Notes under the pieces: model-generated
The model's input: the letters and a program-made list of their open reading frames with translations, nothing else
What the model was told of the DNA's origin: nothing
Database searches by the model: none
DNA from: Verrucomicrobiales bacterium
GTDB taxonomy: Bacteria > Verrucomicrobiota > Verrucomicrobiia > Verrucomicrobiales > DEV007
Length of the DNA: 6,569 bases
NCBI GenBank assembly: GCA_022424805.1
Contig: JAKMGR010000708.1
Coordinates: 1-6,569 of the forward strand
Direction: 5' to 3'
Part shown: piece by piece, positions 5,772 through 6,569 of the stretch
Position numbering within the stretch: position 1 is the stretch's first letter
How the letters are laid out: each line of letters starts with the position of its first letter
Translations under genes and position numbers: made by a program

Positions 5772-6569
5772 CTACATCGGTGCAATTCTATCAGAACCGA
5801 TATCGGTGGTGAGATTCACGTGGGCGTGAAAACTCTGCAGGATCAGTTCGTTTTTCAACTCCGCTGCTTCCGGTTTGTCCCACAGGTTGTCATGCTCCCA
5901 CGGGTCGGTCTCGAGATCGAAAAGCTCGCCTTTGTCGAGGCTGTGATAGAGGACAAGTTTATGGCGGTCCGTTCGATGCATTGTGGCGAAGGTCCCATTT
6001 CCACCGGTAAACTCGGCGGCGAGGGCATCGAAATATTCGCAGCGGACAAACTCACGAGGTGATTCGTGAGAAGGCTTTTCTCCGGTGAGCCATGGAACCA
6101 AAGAGTGCCCCTGGTGTTCGTCGGGTATTTCCAAGCCTGCCAGGTCAAGAATGGAAGCGGATAGGTCGAGTAACTCGGTGAGTCCATCGCATTGCTGCCC
6201 CGCTTTGATCTGCCCGGGGGCGTGAAAAATCAACGGAACTCGCGTCAAGCCCTCGTAGAAGCGGCAGCCTTTGTAGAGCATGCCATTGTCGCCAAGAGTC
6301 TCACCGTGGTCACTGGTAAAGATGACGACTGTATTTTCGGCCTGTCCGGATTCCTCCAACGCTTCAAGAAGTCGAGCGAACTGGTCGTCGATCAGGGCGA
6401 TCATCGCGTAGTAGTCAGCCTGAATACGTTTGCCGTCGAACTCGGCCGGGTCTCGCGACTTGGTTTGAAAATCGGCGCCTTCCAGTTTGCTTTGCGCTTT
6501 GATGTCCGATGGCTGAAAATGCGGGCCGGGCATGTCGTTTTCATCAAACTTTTCGGCATACTCACGAGG
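5772..6569 (-). CDS. Sulfatase (S1 / alkaline phosphatase superfamily), C-terminal part
   Basis: The frame is open to the right edge, so only the last 265 residues are present; an ATG at 6533 is internal. Upstream of it PREYAEKFDEND continues the family pattern. Seen: a Tyr-Tyr-Ala-Met-Ile-Ala helix with IDDQFARLLEAL; VVIFTSDHGETLGDNGML, the second metal-binding block with Asp/His; a FYEGLTRVPLIFHAPG segment; LTELLDLSASILDLAGL; GHSLVPWLTG; and ELFDLETDPWEHDNLW near the C-terminus. These are hallmarks of S1 formylglycine sulfatases, which hydrolyse sulfate esters, often of algal or animal polysaccharides, usually after export. The C-x-P/A-x-R motif carrying the formylglycine, and any signal peptide, lie beyond the window, so catalytic competence and location cannot be judged. 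Substrate unknown. It is followed on the same strand, after 84 bases, by the lipoprotein gene. Confidence 0.93.
   Translation of the reverse strand, partial: PREYAEKFDENDMPGPHFQPSDIKAQSKLEGADFQTKSRDPAEFDGKRIQADYYAMIALIDDQFARLLEALEESGQAENTVVIFTSDHGETLGDNGMLYKGCRFYEGLTRVPLIFHAPGQIKAGQQCDGLTELLDLSASILDLAGLEIPDEHQGHSLVPWLTGEKPSHESPREFVRCEYFDALAAEFTGGNGTFATMHRTDRHKLVLYHSLDKGELFDLETDPWEHDNLWDKPEAAELKNELILQSFHAHVNLTTDIGSDRIAPM

Noticed and set aside
1..6569. CRISPR array, tRNA, rRNA, transposase or phage genes
   Set aside because: No spaced direct repeats of CRISPR length, no cloverleaf-like or conserved rRNA segments, and no transposase, integrase or phage motifs were found by reading both strands.

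Overview
The window looks like a stretch of ordinary chromosome from a Planctomycetota-type bacterium. I infer this from the family content: an S1-type sulfatase, a secreted DUF6807 ('PmoA family') protein, a lipoprotein with a SmpA/BamE-like motif, a possible SHD1-like secreted protein, and heptameric GTTGAAC-type intergenic repeats. Base composition is near 50-55% G+C by eye. No phage, plasmid, transposase, CRISPR or RNA gene was seen, and the exact genus cannot be told from this sequence.

Left part, plus strand: the 3' end of a zinc-ribbon/transglutaminase-like protein (1-1011, its start lies outside the window), a fumarylacetoacetate hydrolase-family enzyme (1075-1932), and, 26 bases on, a small secreted protein gene (1959-2740). 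In this last gene the signal peptide and the mature protein lie in different reading frames, so it is broken or carries a sequencing indel. It also holds an in-frame 9-bp tandem repeat (2476-2519), and its open frame runs on antisense into the 3' end of moaC.

Middle: moaC (minus, 2637-3089) is divergent, across a 53-base gap, from a secreted DUF6807 protein (plus, 3143-4135). The gap after that gene holds two clusters of degenerate heptamer repeats (4124-4158 and 4186-4220). The first cluster supplies the last codons and the stop of the DUF6807 gene.

Right part, minus strand: moaA (4230-5234) sits 6 bases downstream of a small lipoprotein gene (5241-5687). Further upstream on the same strand is the C-terminal part of a sulfatase (5772-6569, its N-terminus lies outside the window). 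MoaA and MoaC together carry out the first step of molybdenum cofactor synthesis, from GTP to cyclic pyranopterin monophosphate. Here the two genes are on the same strand but separated by the opposite-strand DUF6807 gene and its repeats. I found no convincing new multi-gene system. The items most worth checking are the frameshifted repeat-bearing secreted gene and the heptamer repeat clusters.
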